Below are positions 54,274-64,000 of a stretch of 64,000 nucleotides of DNA, one piece after another. Made by a program: the position numbers and the translations under genes. Positions within the stretch are counted from its first letter, which is position 1. Every line of letters begins with the position of its first letter. The notes beneath the pieces were generated by a model, which saw only the letters and a program-made list of their open reading frames with translations, was not told the origin of the DNA and did no database searches. This stretch comes from Bicyclus anynana (lineage: Eukaryota; Arthropoda; Insecta; Lepidoptera; Nymphalidae), in NCBI RefSeq assembly GCF_947172395.1, contig NC_069090.1, positions 8,814,291 through 8,878,290 of the forward strand, given 5' to 3'.

Positions 54274-54535
54274 AAGTAAGCAGACACCCGGATCCGCGTA
54301 GTTCCTGTTACCGTGAATAAAATGTAGGCTTATTCCATGGTCACACTATAACTTGAGAACGACTTAACAGATTTCATTTATATTTTTATAATTTTTAGAA
54401 TAGCTTTTACGAAAGCAAAAAAGATGCACAGAAAATTAGAAATATTCAGAAAACTTAAACGCATACATATATTTTGGATTTTTGATTCAATCACGGCTCA
54501 ACGGCTGAACGAAAATGTATGATGTAACTTCATAA

Positions 54536-54682
54536 CAGTGGAGTTCACTTCATACATGCATTAAAGCATAGCTTAAACCCTAACAAATGCTTTGTTAATC
54601 CTTATCCAAAGCACATTTTCCCAGTTTGGTTAAACTGTCTTAGTAGTGCATACCCTGATTAACAACATTATGCACGTCATTG
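54536..54682. mobile_element. MITE (CAGTGGCGTGCAC family), both ends preserved
   Basis: CAGTGGAGTTCACTTCATAC and ATTATGCACGTCATTG are inverted ends; the 8-bp flanks CTTCATAA and CTTCTTAT match at 6 of 8, as in hAT elements. It defines the family seen at the UGT donor. Confidence 0.7.
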
Positions 54683-54689
54683 CTTCTTA

Positions 54690-54744
54690 TCTTAATATTT
54701 CCACGGGTACGGGATATGCAGGTAATACCGCAGAGCACAGCTAG
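54690..54744 (+). mobile_element. Helitron 3' remnant
   Basis: TTCCACGGGTACGGGATATG, GGTAATACCGCAGAGCACAG, then CTAG. Confidence 0.55.
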
Positions 54745-55404
54745 TATAAAGTATCTAAATTAAAAAAAAAGTGAAACATCGGACGTGAGTTCTAAAATGT
54801 CGAATCGAATTGGTAATGTCACAACAAACAAATGACGTGCCGATAGCCCGTCGTTATATAAATCACGCACGAAGATCGGGCCAGATGGTAATCGACACTA
54901 TTTGAGAGATATTTTATTTAATTGTATATAATTTTGACTATAATTCCCACATTCGTTAAGCAATTAGGTATGGAATCAATGACTAAATTCTTACTGGCGA
55001 ATTGTGTCACAAATGTTGGTACTAAATTACGAAATCTATAAGTAGGTACTAGGTAGTTAGGTAGGTTAATCTATAGGTAGGTGCGAGAGGATTACCAGCA
55101 AAATCTCTCTATAACTTGCTTAAAGATCTTGGCCTCTCAAGAAGTGCAGGTAGTTCTATATTAGAACGAGTATCCAAAGCTGCTCTAATAGGATCTTACC
55201 AAATTTGGATAGGTAGGGAGAACAACACGAGCAGAGAAGGGGAGTGTTGATCGATCGTCAAGGAATTCCTTAACCCTACATCCAGTAGTCACAAGTCCTG
55301 GACTTTGCTTGGTGTTTTTCTCTCTCTCCCACTCGATGGACCCGGCACCTGCACGGTGAATCCATGGAATGCTAAGATATTCGTCTCATTATAACGAGGT
55401 AAAG
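54745..55404. other. No supported gene
   Basis: Part of this (55100-55380) is moderately GC-rich and repeat-like (CACAAGTCCTGGACTTTGCT resembles 6565-6580), perhaps an old LINE fragment, but I cannot assign it. Confidence 0.35.
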
Positions 55405-55535
55405 TTTGTGTAGGGTAGTGTAGGGGGTAATCTCTGGATCTACTGGACCGACTTTGAAAACTCTTTTATTAATAGAAAACCCACCTTATTTGTGGGTATC
55501 ATAGGCTATATTTTATCCCCGTATTCTTTCACAAA
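55405..55535 (+). mobile_element. Helitron fragment, GGTAATCTCTGG subtype
   Basis: GGGGTAATCTCTGGATCTAC, CCACCTTATTTGTGGGTATC and TATTTTATCCCCGTATTC; both ends lost. Confidence 0.65.
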
Positions 55536-56242
55536 GACATGTTATATTTCATTTAAACGGGATGTAGAGAATGTTGTCCGAAAAAGTCAACGAAACGAAA
55601 CGAAGTCGAAGAACAGACGAAGTCACAGGGTTGCAGTTGTAGATAAAATATTAAATAATACTTGTGTCTTTCTTCCATATCCAAGCCAACCATCCATAAC
55701 AATCTGTAAAACGTTTTTTTAATCCATTCAACTACCCGCGTAATGTCATGCACTTCAGCTAGACCGAGAGCCTGCAACAGCCAGACATGCCTTATTTTAG
55801 GATAGCTGTCCTAACCACCCGGCAATTTACTTATACCTCAAAAATCTTGATAGTTCTACTTTAATAATGAAATTATTACTTATCAAAAAAGTTTGCTACA
55901 ACGTTTACGACATTTTTTACGACAGCCTGAGTTTTACGATATTTTTTTGAAGACTTATGATTGGTTTGTTTGTTCATTTTCTTATTTGTTAAGCTTGTTG
56001 GTAACAGAAAAAAATAAAACGAAAAAAAATAATACAACTTCAAATGTTACTTTGCCACTTTAATACACCGGCGAAGAATTTTGCCCTAGAAGAGTGATAA
56101 AAAAATGTTTTTTTTTAATTAAGAAACATATACTTTTATAATTAAGAAACTTATACTTTTATTAAGCCAATTAATTAACTAGATCCTTATTTATACATCA
56201 TACTATCATCTCCATATACTTTTATACGCCGGTATACCTAGG
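55536..56242. other. No recognised feature
   Basis: AT-rich. The overlapping short frames on both strands at 55492-55777 arise from the adjoining repeat edge. Confidence 0.45.
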
Positions 56243-56553
56243 TTAGCGCTGTTATAGCCCAGTGGATATGACCTCTGCCTCCGATTCCGGAGGGTGTGGG
56301 TTCGAATCCGGTCCGGGGCATGCACCTCCAACTTTTCAGTTGTGTGCATTTTAAGAAATTAAATATCACGTGTTACAATCGGTGAAGGAAAACATCGTGA
56401 GGAAACCTGCATACCAGAGAATTATCTTAATTCTCTGCGTGTGTGAAGTCTACCAAACCGCATTGGGCCAGCGTGGTGGACTATTGGCCTAACCCCTCTC
56501 ATTCTGGGAGGAGACTCGAGCTCAGCAGTGAGCCGAATATGGGTTGATGACGA
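56243..56553 (+). mobile_element. SINE-B, best preserved copy
   Basis: Starts GCGCTGTTATAGCCCAGTGG, box B GGGTTCGAATCCGGTCC, ends GTGAGCCGAATATGGGTTGA with GATGACGACGAT. Confidence 0.92.
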
Positions 56554-56870
56554 CGATACCTAGGTTCCCTGGACCGACGTTGTATGGGCATTCCCCTTTA
56601 CAGCCTTCAAATGAGGTAAGTGTGGCTATAGCAGGCGTCATCCAAGCGACGTACGTCTAGTATCCCAAGGGTGAGTGACCACTCGGGACCTTACGTAACT
56701 TAATTAGTAGATAATCGATGACTTTCACAATGAAAGTTATTCCCACTTCCCAGGCAAGTCCGGTCTCCGATGATAACGAGACAGGTGCGTAGGGCTGGCA
56801 GTGTTGAAGGGACGACATTGTTTTAATTAAACCTCTTTATATATTATTACACAAGCTTATATTAAGCTAA

Positions 56871-57125
56871 TTTTTTTTTGATTCTTCACACGTTCGCCTT
56901 TGACTACAATCTCACCTGATGATAAGTGATGATGCAATCAAAGATGGAAGCGAGCTAACTTGTTAGGAGGAGGATGAAAATCCACACCCCTTCGGTTTCT
57001 ACACGACTCCCACCAGCCAAGTCTGGACTAATTAAATAAACCTCAATCGGCCCAGCCGGAGTTCGAACCCAGGACCTCCGTATTGTAAATCCAATGCGCA
57101 TACCACTGCGCCATATAGGCCGTCA
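56871..57125 (-). mobile_element. SINE-A with internal deletion
   Basis: GATTCTTCACACGTTCGCCT to ATACCACTGCGCCATATAGG. About 100 bp between CGGTTTCTACACGAC and TCCCACCAGCCAAG is missing. Confidence 0.86.
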
Positions 57126-57772
57126 AAATTATTATTAAGAGTTCAATGTATAGAGCTTATAAATGTATTATCATCATTATTATAACAGAGCCAGACCTTC
57201 CTACCGTGTTTGTCTAGATCATCGATTTTCCAGGTCCAGGTGTACCAGGGGTCTACGGAAGACTCGGCGAGGATCCACATTGACGTGACATAAAAATGGG
57301 GGTTCACAATTCGTAAACGGTGGTCCACGAAAATGTATCTGGTTTGGGGAGTTTTCTAAATAAAATAATCTGTATTGATTGCTTTCTTGTGCTGTGAAAT
57401 ATCTTTTTCCGTCACTGACAATCATTTAATTAATTAACTAAGTAATCTATTCTTTTTGTCGAGGGTTGGATATAAATTTAGCAGGTGGTCCACCGGAACC
57501 AGTTAAATCAGAAAGTGGTCTACGAGAAAAAAGTTTGGGAACCTCTGGTCTAGATCACTATCAGATGATAATGACATTGGTACGGCCTTATTTATAAACA
57601 TTTACAGCAGGATGCAGGATTTAAACATCACATTTCTTCAAAGTAAAGTAAACTTTAAACAGTAGATATTACATCCATTATCCTTTGAAGAATTGAGGTT
57701 TAAATATCAATCCATGTTTATTAATATGACATACTTGACGTTTTAAAAGGCGTTGTGTTTTGTTTACCAAAA
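57126..57772. other. No supported gene
   Basis: Overlapping minus-strand frames at 57143-57425 in alternative frames carry no domain. CCAGGGGTCTACGGAAGACT and GGTGGTCCACGAAAATG hint at an old repeat. Confidence 0.35.
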
Positions 57773-57962
57773 TCTACATACTAATCTTATAAAGCTGTAG
57801 AGTTTGTTTGAACGCGCTAATCTCAGGAACTACAGGTTCGATTTGAAAAATTCTTTCAGTGTTAGATAGCCCATTTATCGAGGAAGGATATAGGCTATAT
57901 ATTATCCCCGTATTCCCATGGGAACAGGAACTACGCGGGTGAAACCGCGCGGCATCAGCTAG
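57773..57962 (+). mobile_element. Non-autonomous Helitron, full length
   Basis: TCTACATACTAATCTTATAA start, GAACGCGCTAATCTCAGGAA, ACGCGGGTGAAACCGCGCGG hairpin, ATCAGCTAG end. Confidence 0.88.
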
Positions 57963-58349
57963 TTAATTTTATGCATTATAATTTCGCATTTATAAAATTA
58001 ACTGAACGTCTATCCATCACATAGTACGAAGTTTAACTATGATAAACTAAACATAAGACGTCTTGCTGGTTATAATATTCCATTGAGAAATTGAGGTCTA
58101 TGACATTTAACCGATCGATCATAATACATCAATAGTTACGTGAACAAATCGAACGCACGTAACCATTCGCGTTGAATGACCGCCGTGACATGCATCGGTC
58201 GTAGCGCCGACGAAAACTTATAGAACGGAGCCTGTAATAACCAGACCTACCCCATTTAAGAAAATCAGTCAGCTTATGCTTCTGGTAGAAGCTCCATTGT
58301 CCAAACTCCATAGCTGTAACTACCGTACTTTTCTATGATACTCGTATAG

Positions 58350-58510
58350 CTTGGCAACTTCGTTCGTAACACTCCCGATGGTGCGTGCGGGTAGCGATGA
58401 ATGAAAACCCCACGACTGATGGACGTCACTTCCCCGCACGCACGATTTCACACCCGCGAAATCTTCCACCTGTCGCCCGCATATCATTGGAATGTTATCA
58501 ACGAACCTGC
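58350..58510 (-). repeat. GC-rich repeat, inverted copy of 15523-15697
   Basis: CTTGGCAACTTCGTTCGTAA, CGCACGCACGATTTCACACC, TGTCGCCCGCATATCATTGG. Confidence 0.75.
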
Positions 58511-58522
58511 CATACTGTAGGA

Positions 58523-58880
58523 CAGGGTAGGCGAACCTTTATGCATCAACGTGCCATTTTTTCTTAAAAAATGTTTAATGGGGTCATTGGCGTGCCATCA
58601 AATAATTTTGACTTTCTGATTATTTGGAGAATAACAATAATAAATACTATCAAAACTCTTTATGAAATAAAGTAAACAAAAGAGGTACATTTTGGAATGT
58701 TTTTATTACACGCATAAATTAAATTATTGTAAAATTAGTGTGACTTCTGTTGCTGCAGGTTAGATGACAAATAATTTATGTCAAATACCTACTTTACACA
58801 TGTTTTATGATCGGCGACGTGCCCAAAATATTGTGTCGCGTGCCATCAATGGCACGCGTGCCATTGGTTCGCCTACCCTG
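58523..58880. mobile_element. hAT-type MITE, family 3, 358 bp
   Basis: Perfect 15-bp ends CAGGGTAGGCGAACC / GGTTCGCCTACCCTG; 8-bp duplication CTGTAGGA (58515-58522) and CTATAGGA (58881-58888). Sub-terminal CGTGCCAT and CGTGCCATCA repeats occur at both ends. Confidence 0.9.
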
Positions 58881-59474
58881 CTATAGGAGCAAAGATTTTA
58901 TACTTACTATAGATATGTCATTAGCGCGTCGAAGCTGAGGAGAGCAAAAGTGTCTAATTGTCTCAATTTCATTTAGTCAGTTCAGTACAAAATCGAAAGT
59001 TATTTAAATAATAAATAAATAAATAATGTCCATAATATTGAGTTGTGTATTCAGGAAGAGTAAAAACAATATTGATATACATAAATATATAATGTAAGTA
59101 AACACTAAATTGTGCATGTGTGCGCTCAGTGGAGTAGCTAAATTCGGATCACTTTTTGCGGTGATTTTATAGGCAACGTAACATATCTAATAGTATAAAA
59201 TCTTTGCGTGGGAGCACAAACTTTCAGTTTCTAACTAAAACTGAATAATCTAGTCAGAATAAAATAAAGCAATAAATTACATAGGTACAAAAGGCGGCTT
59301 TATCTCTAAGGTAAGGATCTATCCCAGGTAAAGGAAATAAAATAGGTACACAAAAAACAATTTAAAAAAAATATACCAATATTATATATTTATGTATTAG
59401 TGTGTAGTTATTTGTATGTATGTATATGTACATTATTATTACGTACACACCACCTACAGTTGTCCTAATAAGTT
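58881..59474. other. AT-rich spacer with an A-rich LINE-like edge
   Basis: AAAAGGCGGCTTTATCTCTA (59289) is a reversed trace of the LINE tail at 59475. The remainder shows nothing. Confidence 0.45.
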
Positions 59475-59622
59475 CCTAAGCCTAAGGTTGCCTGGAAGAG
59501 ATCGCTACTAAGCGATAAGGCCGCCTTTTCTATTCTACTTTTTCTTATGTTTCTGTTTTGCTTGTTTTCTTTCATTTTTGTGGTGTACAAATAAAGAGTA
59601 TTAAATAAATAAATAAATTATA
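59475..59622 (+). mobile_element. Non-LTR retrotransposon 3' tail
   Basis: GCCTAAGGTTGCCTGGAAGA, GATCGCTACTAAGCGATAAG and GGCCGCCTTTTC, a T/G-rich stretch, AATAAAGAGTATTAAATAAA and an (AAAT)n end. This is a 3' UTR widespread in Lepidoptera on jockey/L1-like LINEs. The exact clade cannot be told from the tail. Confidence 0.7.
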
Positions 59623-60297
59623 TAAATACACCTACGTATCATATACATTATGGAACTGTATAGAAAAAAAGGTGAATGTTTATTTTGACTGGGGTTTTTA
59701 TTTACGTTCAGTAGCTATCATTTAAATGTGGATGTTTCTACCTACTTGTAGTAACGTTTCAGATTTAGTAAGGTCTAACTGATAAGAACTGAGAATGTCG
59801 TGTCACGCGGCTAATATTTTATTGACTAGATTTTATATCAACGTAGACTATACTATGACGAAACCACATATCAAATATATCAGAGACTGTAATACATGAA
59901 ACGTGACGTATCTTCATAGAGATACTCGTATTAAACTACTAACTCTAAACAACAAAACATACTCGTATCAATATAAAAACTTATAATTGATAATTTAAAT
60001 GACTTTAATTACACTCTCGATCAAGTCATCAATAATCAGTGTGCGAGTCACTCGAGTATATTTGCAGACATTCGGTTATTCTTCCCCACTTTCACCCCCT
60101 CCAGAACTCTTAAACCACATATCAGCCGATTTTCATCAAGTATGTCTAAGAACACTCGCACAAAACAAACTAAATTGAAATCGCTTCATCCGTCAAACTT
60201 ATAACATCCCTCTTTTTGCGTCGGGGGTTGAAAATTTAAGTGTCTGTCTTTGATTTCACAATAACTGTGTTATTTCAAGTGCTTATAGTACACGGTG

Positions 60298-60617
60298 ATG
60301 TTATCAACCCATATTCGACTCACTGCTGAGCTCGAGTCTCCTCTCAGAATGAGAGGGGTTAGGCCAAAGTTCACCACGTTAGTCCACCACGCTGGCCCAA
60401 TGTGGATTGGCAGACTTCACACACGCAGAGCATTATGAAAATTCTCAGGTATGCAGGTTTCCTCACGATGTTTTCCTTCACCGTTTGAGACAAGTGATAT
60501 TTAATTTCTTAAAATGCACACAACTGAAAAGTTGGAGGTGCATGCCCCGGACCGGATTCGAACCCACACCCTCCGGAATCGGAGGCAAAGGTCATATCCA
60601 CTGGGCTATCACGACTC
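60298..60617 (-). mobile_element. SINE-B, near full length
   Basis: TTATCAACCCATATTCGACT to GGGCTATCACGACTC. A partial duplication of the GTCCACCACG segment is present near 60380. Confidence 0.9.
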
Positions 60618-60627
60618 TCCCACACAC

Positions 60628-60873
60628 ACGATACTAATATATAATAACGTTTTTTTAATTTTTTACTATCTGTCTGTCTTTCTGTTTAGCCGGGCTAATC
60701 TCTGGGACGGCTGGACCGATTTTAATCGGTCTTTCACTGGAAGTCTCTATTTTACTGTTACTCTTATGGTAACAGTAACATATAGACTATTTTTTTATTC
60801 CGGAAAAATACAAGGATCCGCGGGATTTGTGAAAAACAGAATTTTACTCATACAAAGACGCGGACGTCCGTAG
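60628..60873 (+). mobile_element. Helitron-like element, different body
   Basis: TACTAATATATAATAACG start, CGGGCTAATCTCTGGGACGG, GGATCCGCGGGATTTGTGAA and the end ACGCGGACGTCCGTAG. An ACTGTTACTCTTATGGTAAC then AGT palindrome lies inside. Confidence 0.65.
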
Positions 60874-61368
60874 TTTGATTTTTATTAAGCAGTCACGAAT
60901 AATAATTATAATCAAAACAATATGAAGACGATTTAAAAAAAGTAGTTGTTAGTTGTAACTTACTAAATAAATAAAGTCAAAGTTTCGGCAAATAATAAAA
61001 ATTATTAAAAGCTTTTGTAATAAAAATATAAAAAAATAGCTGCTAATAAACCAAAAAAAATGCGGAAAACCCGTGACTGACAAAAATAGTTGTCGCAAAA
61101 AGCACTAGTGAATCTGAGTATTAAGAGGAAAAACTGCTTCAAATTTAATTAAACTTTACAATAATTCAAATACAAGTTACGAACAAAAAATTAGCATTAT
61201 TTTTTTCCTAGTTTGGTCTTGAATTAATATTAAACAATGAACAAATAATTTATTTTGCTATTATACAAAAAACCGACAAGCAGAGTGGGTAACCTAGAAC
61301 CGACAAATTATACTCTTCGTTCGTTTCACTCTGAATCCAGAGCATCCTCAGTAGGATATATAGGATAC

Positions 61369-61608
61369 TCTACAATCAAACTAATATTATAAAGGCGAAA
61401 GTTTGTGTAAAATTGTGTATGTTTGTTTCTCCTTTTTGATGTGGCAACTGAAGCGATTTGGCTGAAATTTGGAATGGAAATAGAATTTACTCTGGATTAA
61501 CACAAAATCTACTTTTCATCTCGGAAAAATCCATGGTTCTCGCGGGATTTGTGAAAAACTGAATTCTGAACTGAAACTGATACTGACAAAGTCGCGGGCG
61601 TCTGCTAG
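61369..61608 (+). mobile_element. Helitron, GGCGAAAGTTTGTG subtype, full length
   Basis: TCTACAATCAAACTAATATT start, GGCGAAAGTTTGTGTAAAAT, TTTGGCTGAAATTTGGAATG, end AAGTCGCGGGCGTCTGCTAG. It defines the subtype for fragments at 1727 and 3222. Confidence 0.8.
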
Positions 61609-61733
61609 TGTTTAAAAAATGTTTTAATTCACCCTTAGTTAATCGGTTATAATTTGAATGTTCTAACAATATCTATCAAAAACAGTGGTAGTTTATATTA
61701 ATGTTCAATAAGTTGTACCTACGATATAGATCA

Positions 61734-62004
61734 GGACCGTTAATTAAATATTTTAGCTTTCAAGTAAACAAAAATCATCAACCCAAGCCTCGCCAGTAAC
61801 AATACCTGCTAGGCTGTTTTATAACTCGCAAGTGCGAGTTTCGAACACGATACTAAAGAATGAGAAAGATAGCGGTGAATTCGAAACTCGCACTTGCGAG
61901 TTATACAAAAAATCGTTAGAGAATAGCCGTGCTGGACCATTTAATTAAATATTTTAGCATTCAAGTAATCAAATCAACCCAAGCTTCGCCAGTAACAATA
62001 CCTG
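61734..62004 (+). repeat. ~70-bp direct repeats flanking a palindrome
   Basis: GGACC.TTAATTAAATATTTTAG, CAAGTAA, ATCAACCCAAGC and CGCCAGTAACAATACCTG occur at 61734-61808 and 61934-62004, either side of the hairpin at 61820-61905. Confidence 0.85.
61820..61905. mobile_element. Palindromic element with 26-bp arms
   Basis: TATAACTCGCAAGTGCGAGT then TTCGAA pairs with TTCGAAACTCGCACTTGCGA then GTTATA. Each arm also contains the inner palindrome CTCGCAAGTGCGAG. Confidence 0.85.
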
Positions 62005-62159
62005 TCCTAAGTAAATTTTCGTTAAAAAGTCGTTTTTGCATTTTTGTTTTTATGAAATAGAAAAAAATCTAAACATCACAACGGAGTCATAAAAACTTTA
62101 TAACGGGATGAGATAATAAAGTCCAAAAGTCCAAAAGCAAAGTGCACTAAAGTTCCGTT

Positions 62160-62292
62160 GACAGCAAGAAAGTGTGCGCGTGGTGCAACCAGCTTTCATT
62201 TCAACGAATACGCGCAAAAAGTTGCGGAACTAGCAGTCGGGTCAGACAGACATCGCTCGTGGGTGTTTCCATTGACATCAATCACAAGGTGT
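62160..62292 (+). promoter_or_regulatory. Possible promoter or non-coding first exon
   Basis: A GC-richer, non-repeat stretch (GAAAGTGTGCGCGTGGTGCA, AGCAGTCGGGTCAGACAGAC, CGCTCGTGGGTG) contains an initiator-like GCAGTC and ends ATCACAAG/GTGTTT, which could be a splice donor. No coding frame or downstream exon is seen in the window, so this is speculative. Confidence 0.2.
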
Positions 62293-62391
62293 TTAATCGT
62301 TTAGTTATTTTTTTTAGTTTTAATTAGTTAGGACATTGTAGTGGACCCCCAAGGAAACATTCGCCCGTTGAGTGTCAAATTCTTTGATTAA

Positions 62392-62760
62392 TCAATGCTT
62401 ATAATAAATTTGTAGAAAGGTAAATTCTGTACATGAAATATATTTCCAAAATAACTATCAGAGGGTGATAAGTGATCGATACTGCTGCCAAAAATGCAAT
62501 CAGTAAAAATTTCGTCTGTCTGTCTGTATGTCCGTTATAGAAACAAAAACTCCTCGACGGATTTTAACGAAACTTGGTACAATTATTCTTTATACTCTTA
62601 CTATATAGTATACTTTTCATCATACTACGATCAATAGGAGCAGAGCAGTGAAGGGAAATGTTGGGACAACGGGAGAAGTTACACCATTGTTACAGCGATA
62701 CTACTGTAAGGGCTGGACTAAAGAGGTCGAAGGGCGGACGAAGTCGCGGGCGCCCGCTAG
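62392..62760 (+). mobile_element. Helitron-like element with (GTCT)n, full length
   Basis: TCAATGCTTATAATAAATTT start, ACATGAAATATATTTCCAAA, a short GTCTGTCTGTCTGTATGTCC, AACTCCTCGACGGATTTTAA, and the end GCGGACGAAGTCGCGGGCGC then CCGCTAG, followed by T. Confidence 0.78.
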
Positions 62761-62874
62761 TATGAAATAATTCGCAAATTAGTGTATTTTATTTAAAAGA
62801 ATTCTCACGGATCATGATAATACCTACTATATTCAATAATTAAAACCAAAAAAAATCTAAATCTCAGCGTTAAA

Positions 62875-62993
62875 TCTATACTTATAATAAATCTGTAGAG
62901 AGGTCAATTCTGTACATGAAATATATTTCCAAAATAACTATCAGGGGGTGATTAGTGATCGATACTGATGCCAAAAATGCAATTAGTAAAATT

Positions 62994-63066
<73 letters not shown>

Positions 63067-63237
63067 ATGTTCTTTATAGAAACAAAAACTACTGGACGGA
63101 TTTTAACGAAACTAGGTACAATTATTCTACATACTCCTGGGCAGGTTATAGCATACTTTTCATTACGCTACGATCAATAGGAGCAGAGCAGTGAAGAGAA
63201 ATGTTGAGAAAACGGGAGAAGTTACTCAAATTTTTAA
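62875..63237 (+). mobile_element. Second copy of the (GTCT)n Helitron-like element, 3' truncated
   Basis: TCTATACTTATAATAAATCT start, same body as 62392, but stops at AGTTACTCAAATTTTTAAGC without the CTAG end. Confidence 0.78.
62994..63067 (+). repeat. (GTCT)n microsatellite, about 18 units
   Basis: An uninterrupted run of the tetranucleotide at the position where the sister element has only four units. It creates frame-independent CLSV repeats in translation. Confidence 0.95.
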
Positions 63238-63594
63238 GCTTCCGTCGCGTGTACAGCCTTAATCGTTAAAGCTACATAGAAATAATGTATGACGGAAATG
63301 TTTTCCTTAAAATTATCTATAAAAACACAACAGCATATATATGTCTATCTTTTATGGTTGACTCACAATAACACGTGTAACTCCCGATAGCTTAGCAGTT
63401 CGGAGCTTTCTAATTATATTTGTTTACTCTTATGTTCATAACACTCATCACTCATCCCTAACTAAAAAAGTTAACATTATTACCTATTCAATAAAAAAAG
63501 AATTATAACAATCGGTATAGAAACACCAAAGTTATACAAGAAATACGCTAAGCCATCGCGCGTGAATACTAATTCATGCTCGACGCGACTCGCT

Positions 63595-63611
63595 GGGGGG
63601 GGGGGGGGGGG
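63595..63611 (+). repeat. Homopolymer of 17 G
   Basis: Seventeen consecutive G at the edge of an element (CTCGCT before, AAATAAATAAAG after). Confidence 0.95.
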
Positions 63612-63647
63612 AAATAAATAAAGAAGTGCAGCCTTAATTAGTAGGGT

Positions 63648-63831
63648 AGGGGTAGGGTAGGGTAGGGGTAGGGGTAGGGTAGGGGTAGGGCAGGGGTAGG
63701 GTAGTGGTAGGGTAGGGGTAGAGTTGGGATAGGGTAGGGTAGAGGTAGGGTAGAGGTAGGGTAGGGTAGGGTAGGGGTAGTTGAAAGTTTACAACGACTT
63801 ACACGCGGACGAAGTCGCGGGCGTCCGCTAG
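63648..63831 (+). mobile_element. Helitron 3' part with GGGTAG minisatellite
   Basis: About 130 bp of GGGTAGGGTAGGGGTAGG-type units are followed by TTGAAAGTTTACAACGACTT and the end ACGCGGACGAAGTCGCGGGC then GTCCGCTAG, then T. It is the reverse of the CTACCC tracts at 4205 and 14990. Confidence 0.82.
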
Positions 63832-63945
63832 TTAATCATAAAAGTCCTCAATTAGCATGCTAATTTAACATTAACTCCGAGAATGATAAGGTACTTTACT
63901 GCAGTAATTAAATAAAGGTAGGTACCTACTAGCTTTAAAATAATT

Positions 63946-64000
63946 GCTCTGCTGGTCCAGTGATCAGTGATAGCTTCGGACCATGAGGTCCTAAGTTCGA
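63946..64000 (+). mobile_element. SINE-C head, cut by the window end
   Basis: CTCTGCTGGTCCAGTGATCA and CCATGAGGTCCTAAGTTCGA: a tRNA-like head whose box B is the last thing in the window. Confidence 0.55.

Noticed and set aside
56243..56330. tRNA gene
   Set aside because: A box-A/box-B-like head is present, but it is the 5' end of SINE-B; no acceptor-stem closure and many dispersed copies exist.
62955..63194. Secreted cysteine-repeat protein
   Set aside because: The repeated CLSV residues come from the GTCT microsatellite inside a transposon copy.
63648..63780. Telomere-like repeat
   Set aside because: The unit is GGGTAG/GGGGTAG, not the insect TTAGG repeat, and it is embedded between Helitron sequences.

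Overview
The window looks like nuclear DNA of a lepidopteran insect, probably a butterfly or another ditrysian moth. It is AT-rich with long introns bounded by GT/AG. It is crowded with short non-autonomous transposons: two abundant tRNA-derived SINE families, a third rarer one, Helitron-like elements (5' TC..., GC hairpin, 3' CTAG, inserted between A and T), hAT-type MITEs with 8-bp target duplications, palindromic MITEs and LINE fragments. I cannot fix the species from the sequence.

Four protein-coding loci can be supported. (1) At the left edge is the terminal exon (418-556, +) of a phosphatidylethanolamine-binding protein (PEBP) gene. (2) Convergent to it is a complete four-exon PEBP paralogue on the minus strand (6768 down to 2068, 189 aa). 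The final exons of both are 139 nt in the same phase, so this is a tandem-family pair lying tail to tail. (3) A minus-strand gene of unknown function (31309 down to 13410) is modelled with two exons joined over a 16.3-kb intron. It encodes 534 aa with a proline-rich middle and a C-terminal KVTF motif. (4) Nested in that intron on the opposite strand is a complete four-exon UDP-glycosyltransferase (22451-26341, 519 aa) with signal peptide, UGT signature and C-terminal membrane anchor. The UGT promoter lies at the end of a ~235-bp tandem array that repeats a TATA-like box, and its first intron is framed by two MITEs.

The remaining sequence, especially 31.3-64 kb, has no gene I can support and is a transposon landscape. 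It contains nested insertions, head-to-head SINEs and Helitrons, two large fold-back elements, local segmental duplications, Helitrons carrying internal minisatellites, and several near-perfect short palindromes. Weak coding candidates are a 55-codon ORF with its own TATA-like and polyA-like signals (9212-9379), a protein-like fragment cut by a SINE (20530-20745, minus) and a LINE reverse-transcriptase C-terminal remnant (34349-34681, minus).

I found no sign of an operon, CRISPR array, rRNA or intact tRNA gene. The tRNA-like sequences are SINE heads. The most interesting points are the nested UGT with its rebuilt promoter and MITE-framed intron, and the variety of internally repetitive or fold-back mobile elements.
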